This document shows positions 17,871 through 25,973 of a stretch of DNA of 64,000 nucleotides, one piece after another. The position numbers and the translations under genes were made by a program. The notes under the pieces were generated by a model. It was not told the origin of the DNA. It was given only the letters and a program-made list of their open reading frames with translations, and made no database searches. Source of the stretch: JAAYYY01 sp964602995 (lineage in GTDB: Bacteria > Chloroflexota > Anaerolineae > Promineifilales > Promineifilaceae); assembly GCA_964602995.1 (NCBI GenBank), contig CAZRTM010000003.1, positions 26,481 through 90,480 on the forward strand, written 5' to 3'. Numbering within the stretch: the stretch's first letter is position 1; every line of letters starts with the position of its first letter.

Positions 17871-18489
17871 AAGGATAGATTGGTTCAGAAGACGATGTTT
17901 GTGCGGGTTGCGGCTTGCGCGCCAGGAGCCGGGCGGCCAGCGCGCCGGTAAGGAAGCCAAAGAGATGAGCTTCCCAGGAGATGCCAGGCTCTTGCGGCAA
18001 CACGCCAAGGATTAGACCGCCATAGAAGAAAGCCACAACAAGCGCAATGAGAATCGATTGGGGGCTGCGCTCGAAGTAACCGCGCAACAGGAGGAAGCCG
18101 AAATAGGCGAAAATGACGCCACTGGCGCCGATATAGACGGCGTTGGAGGAACCGAAAAACCACAGCCCGGTCCCGGTCAGCAACATCGAAAAGGCCGTAA
18201 CAATAATGAAGTCGGCGGTACTGCGCAGCATGACGAGCCAACCCAGAATCAGGAAGGGCATCGTGTTGGCTGTGAGATGGGCCAGGCCGCCATGGAGGAG
18301 CGGCATCAGGAAGATGCCCCAGAGGCCGGAAAGCTGACGGGGCCAGACGCCGAGAGCGTTCAGCCCCTGCTGGAAGAACAGGATGTCAACTATTTCCAGG
18401 AGCCACATAATAGAGATCGTGCTACCCAGGATTGTTACCTGTTGTTTGAACCGGCCGGCGGCTCGCTGCACCCGAGATTGTTCTATCAT
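17848..18489 (-). CDS. Rhomboid-family intramembrane serine protease
   Basis: A 213-residue membrane protein with about six hydrophobic segments. The catalytic serine lies in IGASGVIFAYFG and the catalytic histidine in AHLFGFLTGA; the HLTANTMPF loop also fits the family. Rhomboids cut single-pass membrane proteins inside the bilayer. It overlaps hemY by 23 bases and probably shares its mRNA, although no functional link to heme is evident. The cytoplasmic tail is Ser/Pro-rich. Confidence 0.9.
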   Translation of the reverse strand: MIEQSRVQRAAGRFKQQVTILGSTISIMWLLEIVDILFFQQGLNALGVWPRQLSGLWGIFLMPLLHGGLAHLTANTMPFLILGWLVMLRSTADFIIVTAFSMLLTGTGLWFFGSSNAVYIGASGVIFAYFGFLLLRGYFERSPQSILIALVVAFFYGGLILGVLPQEPGISWEAHLFGFLTGALAARLLARKPQPAQTSSSEPIYPYDQSLYD

Positions 18490-18588
18490 TGTCGTTTCAT
18501 GATTTATTTATGCTACATTCCCTTCAATTAAAGCAGCGGCGCCTGGAGATGCAAAAAGTGGCGTTCGACGATCTGCGGCCGGTGCTGC

Positions 18589-18618
18589 TTTTGGGATTGT
18601 GTTTAAGGCTGCTAAAAT
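18589..18618 (+). promoter_or_regulatory. Possible extended -10 promoter for the acyl-CoA dehydrogenase gene
   Basis: TAAAAT at 18613-18618 is preceded by TGC, an extended -10 element; the -35 region (TTTTGG, about 18589) is poor. Transcription would start near 18625, 70 bases before the gene. Nothing else clear is seen in the divergent interval 18490-18694. Confidence 0.35.
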
Positions 18619-18694
18619 AGCTTCAGTTTCTTTACGGAAGTGCCATCGCGCCGGTTTCATACCCGCTGCAAAGCAATATAGTGGAGGAGATGCT

Positions 18695-19843
18695 ATGAAC
18701 TTTGAATTGAGCGAAGAACAACAGCAATTTCGCGACCTGGTTCACAACTTTGTGGCCAGGGAAGTGCGGCCCCATGCCCATGAGGTTGATGAGGAGGCGC
18801 GGTTTAACTGGGAGGCTGTGCGTAAGATGGGGCCGTTGGGCCTCCTCGGGCTGGAAGTGCCCATGGAGTATGGCGGCGCTGAAGTAGACGCTATCAGCGC
18901 TGCGATTGCTATTGAAGAGCTGGGGTGGGGCTGTGGTTCGACGGCGCTGGCTATCTCAGCCCACAATGGGCTGGCGCTGGGACCTATCGTCAATTATGGC
19001 AGCGAGACGCAAAAGGAAAAGTGGCTGCCCAAACTGGCGGCGGGCGAAGGACAGCTGGCCTGCCTGGCGCTGACCGAACCGGGAGCTGGTTCAGATTTGC
19101 AGGGTGGGGTGCGCACAAAGGCTGTGCGCGACGGTGACGAGTGGGTGATTAATGGCAGCAAGATGTGGATGACCAACGCTTCCATCTCGGATCTGATGGT
19201 CGTGTTGTGCCGCACGGACAGCGCGGGAGGCAGCCGTAGCCTGAGTATGATTCTGGTCCCCAGCGATACACCGGGCATTACAATTGGCCCCGCGGAGAAG
19301 AAGATGGGCCTGAAAGGGTCGCCCACGCACGCCGTCACTTTCGACAACGTGCGCGTTCCAGCGGAGAATCTGCTGGGCGAGGAAGGGCGCGGCCTGCAGC
19401 AGACGCTGGCCACGTTGGACAATGGGCGTATTGGCATCGGCGCTCTGGCCCTGGGACTGGCGCAGGCTGCCTATGAAGAAGCGGTACGGTATGCGAAGGA
19501 GCGGGAGGCGTTCGGCAAACCGATTGCTAACTTCCAGGCCATCCAGTGGATGATAGCGGACGCGGCAACAGAGATTGAAGCGGCGCGGCTCATGGTTTAC
19601 TATGCCGCCTGGCGCAAACAACAGAGTCTCTCTTATAGTAAAGAGGCAGCTATGGCCAAACTGTTTTCCACCGAAGTGAGCGAGCGCGTTTGCCGCAATG
19701 CGATCCAGGTGCATGGCGGTTATGGCTACAGCCGTGAGTTTCCGGTGGAGCGCATCTACCGCGATACGCGCCTGATGACGATTGGCGAGGGAACCAGCGA
19801 AATCCAGCGGCTGGTCATTGCCCGGCGCATTCTGGACCTTTAG
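18695..19843 (+). CDS. Short-chain acyl-CoA dehydrogenase
   Basis: A 382-residue FAD enzyme that oxidises acyl-CoA thioesters to 2-enoyl-CoA, passing electrons to electron-transfer flavoprotein. Motifs: LALTEPGAGSD, MTNASISDLMVV (flavin-binding), QVHGGYGYSREFPVERIYRD, and the catalytic glutamate in IGEGTSEIQRLVIA. ATG 18695 has GGAGG seven bases upstream and begins at the normal MNFELSEEQQ. The upstream ATG at 18599 is not used. No other beta-oxidation gene is adjacent, so the acyl chain is undetermined. Confidence 0.93.
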   Translation: MNFELSEEQQQFRDLVHNFVAREVRPHAHEVDEEARFNWEAVRKMGPLGLLGLEVPMEYGGAEVDAISAAIAIEELGWGCGSTALAISAHNGLALGPIVNYGSETQKEKWLPKLAAGEGQLACLALTEPGAGSDLQGGVRTKAVRDGDEWVINGSKMWMTNASISDLMVVLCRTDSAGGSRSLSMILVPSDTPGITIGPAEKKMGLKGSPTHAVTFDNVRVPAENLLGEEGRGLQQTLATLDNGRIGIGALALGLAQAAYEEAVRYAKEREAFGKPIANFQAIQWMIADAATEIEAARLMVYYAAWRKQQSLSYSKEAAMAKLFSTEVSERVCRNAIQVHGGYGYSREFPVERIYRDTRLMTIGEGTSEIQRLVIARRILDL

Positions 19844-19854
19844 GTAAGAACTTT

Positions 19855-19968
19855 ATGATGCCCCTGGTTGGCGCAGGCGAAATCTTTGTCATTGCCGCCA
19901 TCGTACTGGCCATCTTTCTGCTCGCGTTTCTGTTCCGCCTGTTTCGTAGCTGGCAAGAAAGAGGTTAA
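19855..19968 (+). CDS. Tiny single-helix membrane peptide, weakly TatA-like
   Basis: A 37-codon frame starting with tandem ATGs 11 bases after the acyl-CoA dehydrogenase stop. It begins MMPLVGAGEIFVIAAIV, has one hydrophobic helix (residues ~10-27), then a basic FRLFRSWQERG tail. The Gly-x-Gly-Glu start followed by a single helix recalls TatA, but the FG hinge and the long amphipathic helix are missing. It may be an independent small membrane protein. AGG about ten bases upstream could serve as a weak ribosome site. No function is assigned. Confidence 0.4.
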   Translation: MMPLVGAGEIFVIAAIVLAIFLLAFLFRLFRSWQERG

Positions 19969-20061
19969 TACTTGTCTATTGCTAATGGTATCCTGGTGAC
20001 AGTTATGTATAATTAAGAGTCGCCCATTTGGGTGTGTTGAGAAGGTCGAGAAGAAGTGTTT

Positions 20062-20090
20062 AAGCGGTTGCGGCCTGTTCGCGGCCGCTT
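20062..20090 (+). terminator. 11-bp hairpin just upstream of prfC
   Basis: Arms AAGCGGTTGCG and CGCGGCCGCTT pair over 11 positions (two G-T pairs) around a seven-base loop, followed by a short T-rich run. It could end transcripts from the dehydrogenase side or act as an attenuator in the prfC leader. A TATAAT at 20008-20013 upstream, without a good -35, may start the prfC transcript. Confidence 0.45.
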
Positions 20091-20116
20091 TTGTTGTATT
20101 GGGTGAGGCAGAATCT

Positions 20117-21745
20117 GTGACAAGGGACGAGATAATCAGTAAAGAGAATAGTAACGGTAATTTGCAGCCGGCAACGCTGGAAGCTATCCAGGCGCGACGA
20201 ACGTTCGCCATCATTTCCCATCCTGATGCCGGTAAAACGACCCTGACTGAGAAGCTGCTGCTGTATGGCAACGCCATTCATCTGGCCGGTAGCGTGCGCG
20301 CGCGGCGCAACCAGCGCAGCGCGACCTCCGACTGGATGGCGATGGAGCGTGACCGTGGTATTTCGATTACATCGACGGTGCTGCAGTTCCCTTATAAGGG
20401 ACGTGTGGTTAACCTGTTGGATACGCCGGGTCACCAGGATTTCTCAGAAGATACTTACCGCACGCTGATGGCTGTGGACAGCGCCGTGATGGTCCTGGAT
20501 GCTGCCAAGGGGGTTGAGCCGCAGACGCGCAAGCTGTTCGATGTCTGTCGCCGCCGTGGCATTCCCATTTTCACCTTCATTAACAAGATGGACCGGCCCG
20601 CGCGCGACGCGCTCTCGCTGCTGGATGAGATTGAGACCGTGCTGGGAATGGAGCCGGTGCCGATGAACTGGCCCATTGGCGACGGGCAGAGCTTCCTGGG
20701 CGTCTATGACCGTGGGAGCGAGCAGGTCTATCTTTACGACCGCACGGTGCACAACCAGACCGTATCACCGGAGACAATCACCACGCTGGATGATCCACGC
20801 ATTAAGGCCGGGCTGAATTCGATGCAGTTCGAGGATCTGCATGTGAATATCGGACTCCTGGATGAGCTGCGGGAGTTTGATTTCGAGGCATTCCGCGCTG
20901 CCCAACAGAGTCCGGTCTACTTTGGTAGTGCACTGACTAACTTCGGCGTCCAGCTCTTCCTGGATGATTTCGTTCGTCTGGCCCCTGCGCCAGGCCCCTA
21001 TCCCAGTGATGTGGGCGCCGTCGATCCCTTACAGCAGCCGTTCTCCGGTTTCGTGTTCAAGATTCAGGCCAATATGGATCCGCGCCACCGTGATAGTGTG
21101 GCTTTCATTCGTATCTGTAGCGGCCAATTTGAACGGAATATGACTGTCAACCACGCCCGCACGGGGAATACGATCCGGCTCTCGCGGCCTTATCGCTTTT
21201 TTGCCGATGAGCGGGAAGTGATTGATGAGGCGTATGCCGGTGACATCATCGGTGTGCCTTCGAGCCGCCGCGATTTCGCCATTGGCGACACGGTCAGCGC
21301 CGAGGACCTTTTCGAATACGAGCGCATCCCGCGCTTTGCGCCAGAGCATTTCGCGCGGTTAATCTACACCGACGTCAGCAAGTATAAGCAATTTCGCAAA
21401 GGATTGGGGCAGTTGGAGACTGAAGGCGCCATGCAGGTGCTTCATGAAACCAACGCTGCCCGCCGCGAACCGATTCTGGCTGTGGTCGGCGTGTTGCAGT
21501 TTGATGTTGTGCGGGCGCGCTTAGAGGCGGAATATAACGTCGTCACGCGCCTGGAGCCGCTCCCTTACCAGGTGGCCAGGTTAGTTGAGGGGCCAGAGGA
21601 GAAGGTGGCAGCGTTGCCCTGGGATATGGGTCTCCTGCGCACACAGGACAGCGATGGGCGGCTGGTGGCCCTTTTCCGCTCGGAGTTCGAGGTGGGTTAC
21701 TACGCCGAACGGTATCCGGACGTCATCTTTAAGGAAATCAGCTAA
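20117..21745 (+). CDS. prfC: Peptide chain release factor 3
   Basis: RF3 is a GTPase that recycles RF1 and RF2 from the ribosome. The 542-residue protein has the P loop ISHPDAGKTTLTEKLL, the switch region RDRGISITST, DTPGHQDFSEDTYR, and FINKMDRPARD; the C-terminal domains follow the RF3 and not the EF-G pattern. I choose GTG 20117 because GGTGAGG precedes it by nine bases; TTG 20099 would start directly after a hairpin with no ribosome site. The gene ends 14 bases before the convergent dhaM stop. Confidence 0.93.
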   Translation: MTRDEIISKENSNGNLQPATLEAIQARRTFAIISHPDAGKTTLTEKLLLYGNAIHLAGSVRARRNQRSATSDWMAMERDRGISITSTVLQFPYKGRVVNLLDTPGHQDFSEDTYRTLMAVDSAVMVLDAAKGVEPQTRKLFDVCRRRGIPIFTFINKMDRPARDALSLLDEIETVLGMEPVPMNWPIGDGQSFLGVYDRGSEQVYLYDRTVHNQTVSPETITTLDDPRIKAGLNSMQFEDLHVNIGLLDELREFDFEAFRAAQQSPVYFGSALTNFGVQLFLDDFVRLAPAPGPYPSDVGAVDPLQQPFSGFVFKIQANMDPRHRDSVAFIRICSGQFERNMTVNHARTGNTIRLSRPYRFFADEREVIDEAYAGDIIGVPSSRRDFAIGDTVSAEDLFEYERIPRFAPEHFARLIYTDVSKYKQFRKGLGQLETEGAMQVLHETNAARREPILAVVGVLQFDVVRARLEAEYNVVTRLEPLPYQVARLVEGPEEKVAALPWDMGLLRTQDSDGRLVALFRSEFEVGYYAERYPDVIFKEIS

Positions 21746-21759
21746 GGGCAGGTGGCAGG

Positions 21760-24285
21760 TTACGACAATTCAATGCCTTCCAGATAGGTTTTTACAGCAG
21801 CGGCGCTCTCTTGTTGCAGGGCGCCGTTTGCGATCTGGCGTGCCTGCTGGAAATTCAGCTTGCGGATGATTTCCTTAACAGTGGGGATGCTGGGAGCATT
21901 CATACTTAGCTCATCCAGGCCCAACCCGACCAGCAGCGGCGTTGCCAGAGCGTTGCCCGCCAGCTCACCGCACATGCCGACCCAGATGCCGGCATCGTGC
22001 CCGGCACGCACTGTTTGCTGAATCATGTGCAACACGGCCGGTTGCAGGGCGTCGGCCAGTTCGGCGACGTGCGCGTTGCCACGGTCTGCGGCCATAACGT
22101 ACTGCGTGAGGTCGTTGGTGCCGATGCTGAAAAAGTCTACTTCGGGCGCCAGTTGCTCGGCAAGGGCTACGGCGGCGGGAACTTCGATCATAATGCCCAC
22201 CGGCATCTGATCATCGTGCACTATGCCCTCGCCTGCCAGCGCCTCCTGGACTTCCCGGACGAGTTGCTTGGCTTTCTGCAGCTCGTAAAGGGTGCCCACC
22301 ATGGGGAACATCATGCGAATCTTTTGATTATTTCCTGCGCGTAAGATGGCGCGCAACTGGGTGACGAAAATGTCGCGACGGTCGAGCGTAAGGCGGATGC
22401 CGCGCCAACCCAGGAAGGGGTTGTCTTCAGGTTCGAAATCGAAGTAAGGTAGCGGTTTATCGCCGCCGACGTCCAATGTGCGGATGATCAGTGGACGCCC
22501 GCCCAGGGCCTCGGCCGCGCTGCGATAGGCAGTGTACTGTTCTTCTTCTGACGGCGCGCTGTCGCGATCCAGAAAGAGGAACTCTGTGCGGAAGAGGCCA
22601 ACGCCTTCGGCGCCGTATTCAACGGCGGTAGGGACATCGTTGGGATTGCCGATGTTAGCTGCCACTTCAATGCGCCGGCCATCGCGGGTTACGGCCGGTT
22701 GTTGCGCCGCCACTTTGGCTTCTGCTTCCCGCTTCAGCCATGCGCTCCGTTCCGCCTCCAGTTGTTCCAACTGTGCCGCATCGGGTTCAACCCAGATTTC
22801 TCCGCTCTGGCCGTCAATGGCCAGGGGGGTGCCCTGGGAGATGGTTTGCAGCCCTGGCCCGACGCCGACGATGGCCGGAATGCCGAAGGCACGAGCGAGG
22901 ATGGCGCTGTGCGACGTTGCGCCGCCGCGCTCGGTACAAATACCCAGCACGAGGGACGGTTCAAATTGGGCCGTGTCTGAAGGCGCCAGGTCGCTTGCCA
23001 ACACAATGGATGGTTCTGACAGGTCAAGAGAAGCTGCCTGGGCGCCAAGTAGATGGCGCAACACACGCTGTCCCACGTCGAGGACATCAGCGGCGCGACC
23101 CTGCATATAGTCGTCTGTCATTTGCCGGAATTGGCCGGCAAGCTCGTCGATTTCAGTCTGCCACGCAGCACCGGCGTTGATGCTTTGGGAAAGAATGCGT
23201 TCCTGGACGGCCTCCAGCAAAGATGGGTCCTCCAGAATCAGCATGTGTGCCTGAAAGATGGCGGCTTCGGCGCGGTTGCCCTGCGCGATGACTCGCCGGC
23301 GCAGGGCGTCGATTTCCTGACGGGCCGCGTGGATGGCGTCGAGCAGGCTTTGCCATTCGGCCGAGGGATCCGCAACGGAGTACGTTTCAACCCGGTGTTG
23401 TTGGGCGCGGTAATGGACGGCCGGACCGATGGCGATTCCCGGAGACGCAGGAATGCCGGCCAATGTTCCTGTGCCGCTTTCGGGTGGCGCCGGGCTGGTC
23501 ACGGCTCGGGCTTGCTTCCCTTCAACCTCAGCTTCCACCAGCTCCTCTTCTTCGCCGAAGCGGGAACGGACCAGCGCTTGTAGTTCTGCCAGGGCCTCCT
23601 GCGCGTCGGGGCCGCTGGCGGTGATGGCAATCTCGTCGCCGAAGCGCGCTCCCAGTGTGGCTACCTGGTTGATGCTTTTCGCATTGGCGCTCTTGTCTTC
23701 TTTGCGCACCTGGATGTCGGAGGCGAAGCGGTTGGCGGTGGAGACGAACTGTGCAGCGGGGCGGGCGTGTAGGCCCATGCGGTTCTCAATGGCGACGCGA
23801 ACTTCGTGGCCTGCGCCGCCGTCTGCATCGCCGGTTGCTGTTTCTTGCGCGACGCTTTCAGCACCGGCCGCTGCTCCAGGCATCTGATCTTGCTTGGCAC
23901 GGAGTGCGCCGAGCGCTTCTTCGCAGACCTGATCCAGCGTGCCGCCGACCGAGGCCTGGACTGCCGCGGCAATGGCCCCTTCGACGAGGGGGGCGCCGCA
24001 GAGGCGTACACTGGCTTGCTGTTCTTCGGGCAGGAACTCCACGGCCATTTCAGTACTCATAATGGCGCTACCCAGATCAACCAGAACAACAACGCCGTCA
24101 TCGGAGTAGACCGACTGAATGGCCTCGTGGACCTTCATGGCATCGGTCCCAATGGGATTGTCTGGATCGTCAATGCCACCGGCGGCGGCAATTTGTACGG
24201 CGCTGCCCTGGACCATCTGCGTTGCAAGCTCGCGTACGCCTTCAGCCAGGCTGGCGCTATGGGATACGATAACAATGCTAACCAC
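21760..24285 (-). CDS. dhaM: DhaM: PTS phosphotransfer protein, EIIA-HPr-Enzyme I fusion for dihydroxyacetone kinase
   Basis: An 841-residue chain with three phosphocarrier modules. Residues 1-130 are the DhaM EIIA domain (VIVSHSASLAEG, phospho-His9). About 160-245 is HPr (NRMGLHARPAA, His173). About 270-841 is a full Enzyme I: GGATSHSAILARA (His459), GVGLFRTEFLF, GTNDLTQY and GMCGELAG (active-site Cys772). It takes phosphate from PEP and delivers it to the ADP bound by DhaL. E. coli DhaM has only a truncated EI segment; here the PEP-binding barrel is complete, so it should not need separate PtsI or PtsH. GTG 24285 gives the family N-terminus MVSIVIVSHS; a TTG at 24339 is the longer option. 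Confidence 0.92.
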   Translation of the reverse strand: MVSIVIVSHSASLAEGVRELATQMVQGSAVQIAAAGGIDDPDNPIGTDAMKVHEAIQSVYSDDGVVVLVDLGSAIMSTEMAVEFLPEEQQASVRLCGAPLVEGAIAAAVQASVGGTLDQVCEEALGALRAKQDQMPGAAAGAESVAQETATGDADGGAGHEVRVAIENRMGLHARPAAQFVSTANRFASDIQVRKEDKSANAKSINQVATLGARFGDEIAITASGPDAQEALAELQALVRSRFGEEEELVEAEVEGKQARAVTSPAPPESGTGTLAGIPASPGIAIGPAVHYRAQQHRVETYSVADPSAEWQSLLDAIHAARQEIDALRRRVIAQGNRAEAAIFQAHMLILEDPSLLEAVQERILSQSINAGAAWQTEIDELAGQFRQMTDDYMQGRAADVLDVGQRVLRHLLGAQAASLDLSEPSIVLASDLAPSDTAQFEPSLVLGICTERGGATSHSAILARAFGIPAIVGVGPGLQTISQGTPLAIDGQSGEIWVEPDAAQLEQLEAERSAWLKREAEAKVAAQQPAVTRDGRRIEVAANIGNPNDVPTAVEYGAEGVGLFRTEFLFLDRDSAPSEEEQYTAYRSAAEALGGRPLIIRTLDVGGDKPLPYFDFEPEDNPFLGWRGIRLTLDRRDIFVTQLRAILRAGNNQKIRMMFPMVGTLYELQKAKQLVREVQEALAGEGIVHDDQMPVGIMIEVPAAVALAEQLAPEVDFFSIGTNDLTQYVMAADRGNAHVAELADALQPAVLHMIQQTVRAGHDAGIWVGMCGELAGNALATPLLVGLGLDELSMNAPSIPTVKEIIRKLNFQQARQIANGALQQESAAAVKTYLEGIELS

Positions 24286-24383
24286 GGTTCCTTTACCTTT
24301 CGTTGGCGTAGGTTTAGGCTCAGGTTTGAATGATGCCAATGTACTCTATTGGACGGCTACCGCCCCGAGAGCGGGCTATATAA

Positions 24384-24770
24384 TCACATGCTGACCAGAA
24401 CAACTTCTAACCAGATGCCATAAGCGATGGCGATGATGCCGATAATGACGGCTGCCCAATCAACGACTCGGCGTGTGGACGGACTGACGTTGAGATCGAG
24501 GATAATGGCCCTCATGCCAAGCATGGCGTGGATGGTCACAACGATGAGGAAAATGATGGTGATGGTGAAGATGAGTGGGTTGGATATGTAATCGATGACC
24601 TGTTCAAAGTTGCGAAGGCTACCTTCAACGACGAAGTGGTGCGCGATCATGTGCAGGAGCAGCAGAAAGACGAGGAGGACACCGGTGAAGGCCTGAATCA
24701 GCCAGATGGTCCCGGCGGCGCTGCCGCGGGGCTGTCCTTGTTTAGTTTGTGAAAGTTGGACGTCTGTCAT
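24384..24770 (-). CDS. Complex-II-like membrane anchor, SdhD-type
   Basis: A 128-residue protein with three hydrophobic helices. LLLHMIAHHF in helix 1 and TIHAMLGMR in helix 2 place histidines where the succinate dehydrogenase family binds heme b. With the neighbouring SdhC-type subunit it would form the quinone-binding base of a complex-II-like enzyme. It starts ten bases after the previous gene, with AGGAG seven bases upstream. No SdhA gene occurs in the window; the flavoprotein of this cluster is GlpA-like. See the hybrid-complex finding. Confidence 0.8.
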   Translation of the reverse strand: MTDVQLSQTKQGQPRGSAAGTIWLIQAFTGVLLVFLLLLHMIAHHFVVEGSLRNFEQVIDYISNPLIFTITIIFLIVVTIHAMLGMRAIILDLNVSPSTRRVVDWAAVIIGIIAIAYGIWLEVVLVSM

Positions 24771-24780
24771 GGCTAGACTC

Positions 24781-25212
24781 CTATAGCGTGAAGATGATAT
24801 AGGCGCTGATCGTCAACAGGACAATGGTGACGGCGGTGACGACCCAGAACAGAGTGCGTTGGCGGTCGGCGCCCATGCCCAGACCCACAAGCGTGACCCG
24901 GATGCCGTTCAGCCCATGAAACAGCACGCCGAAGATGAGAATGACGTCAAGGATCAGGAAGAAGGGTGTCTTTGCCAGCGCTATGAAGCTGTCCCAACCT
25001 TCTTCACCGCGGGTCAACAGAAAGAGGACGGCCAGGTGCAGAAAGAGGTAGAGCGTAAGCCCCAGCGCTGTGAGACGGTTGAGGGCAAAGGCCCAGGAGC
25101 CTGCACGGTCGCGGCGCACGTCGAACCAGGCGCGGATGGGGTTTTTGGCGCGCACGCGTCGCAATTTTCTGGCCTGAGGAAAATCTCTTAATTCAGGTGG
25201 GGCGTCTTCCAT
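24781..25212 (-). CDS. Complex-II-like membrane anchor, SdhC-type cytochrome b subunit
   Basis: A 143-residue protein with a basic cytoplasmic N-terminus and three helices. Features of SdhC are NRLTALGLTLYLFLHL in helix 1 and GVLFHGLNGIRVTL in helix 2, giving two likely heme-ligand histidines. It lies between the iron-sulfur gene and the second anchor gene, with AAAGGAG before its ATG. It should bind heme b and quinone in the inner membrane. Succinate dehydrogenase membership is by fold; the physiological donor here is argued to be glycerol-3-phosphate. Confidence 0.82.
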   Translation of the reverse strand: MEDAPPELRDFPQARKLRRVRAKNPIRAWFDVRRDRAGSWAFALNRLTALGLTLYLFLHLAVLFLLTRGEEGWDSFIALAKTPFFLILDVILIFGVLFHGLNGIRVTLVGLGMGADRQRTLFWVVTAVTIVLLTISAYIIFTL

Positions 25213-25236
25213 AGGACTTTCTCCTTTTTGATCAGC

Positions 25237-25965
25237 CTAGCGGCGCCCAAAGTCAAAGAGGTTGCGAAACTTCTGCCTGGTCAGCTCGCCGCGCAAAGAC
25301 ATGATCTTGCCGCCGGGGTCAACACCGGTGGGGCAGACTTCTGTGCATTCATAGGCGACGTGACAGCGCCAGCAGCCTTTCTCATTGTCAACCCAGTCCA
25401 GCGCATCTTGTGGGTCGCGGCCACGTGGTTCCTCCACCACGCGCCAGGCGGCCGCCAGCGCCGCCGGACCATAATAATTTTCGTCTGTGCCCATAATGGG
25501 GCAGGCAGAGACACAGGCGCCACATTCAATACAGTTCTCAAAGCGTGTGTACAATTCTATGCCATCGGGCGTCGCTGACTCTGCCAGGAATTCGCTTTGG
25601 CGGATATAGGGCCGGTCGGCGGGGTTGAGGCGCCCGTAGAAATTGACCATGTCTACGACCAGATCGCTCACCACCGGGATGTTGCGCAATGGCTCAACCA
25701 GAACTGTCTCTGTGCCAAGCTCCATGGCTCTGACCACACAGGCCAGTTGTTCCTGCCCGTTGATGACCATGGCGCAGGTGCCGCACGAGGCGTGGTGACA
25801 GGAGTGGCGTAGCATAAGTGAGGGGTCCTGGTCGCGGCGAATGTGCATCAGGGCGATCAGAACGGTGGTGTTTTCGTCAACAGTGACAGGATAGGTTTCG
25901 TAGCGAGGCGCTTCGTCTCCTTCATTGTAGCGGAATAGCTTGAACTGAAGTTCTTTCTGAGCCAT
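25237..25965 (-). CDS. SdhB/FrdB-like three-cluster iron-sulfur subunit
   Basis: A 242-residue electron-transfer protein. Cysteine sets in order: RHSCHHASCGTCAM with a later cysteine (2Fe-2S), CIECGACVSACP (4Fe-4S) and CHVAYECTEVCP (Cys-x5-Cys-x3-Cys-Pro, the 3Fe-4S pattern). This is the complete SdhB/FrdB set. It begins eight bases after the stop of the GlpA-like gene, with GAGGAG four bases before ATG. It is unlike GlpC, which carries two 4Fe-4S motifs and CCG repeats. It therefore appears to wire the GlpA-like flavoprotein to the membrane anchors that follow. Confidence 0.9.
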   Translation of the reverse strand: MAQKELQFKLFRYNEGDEAPRYETYPVTVDENTTVLIALMHIRRDQDPSLMLRHSCHHASCGTCAMVINGQEQLACVVRAMELGTETVLVEPLRNIPVVSDLVVDMVNFYGRLNPADRPYIRQSEFLAESATPDGIELYTRFENCIECGACVSACPIMGTDENYYGPAALAAAWRVVEEPRGRDPQDALDWVDNEKGCWRCHVAYECTEVCPTGVDPGGKIMSLRGELTRQKFRNLFDFGRR

Positions 25966-25973
25966 TAGTCTCC

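Noticed and set aside
24384..25965. Ordinary succinate dehydrogenase operon
   Set aside because: No SdhA in the window; the flavoprotein directly upstream is GlpA-like and the surroundings are glycerol genes. Not fully excluded, as noted in the finding.
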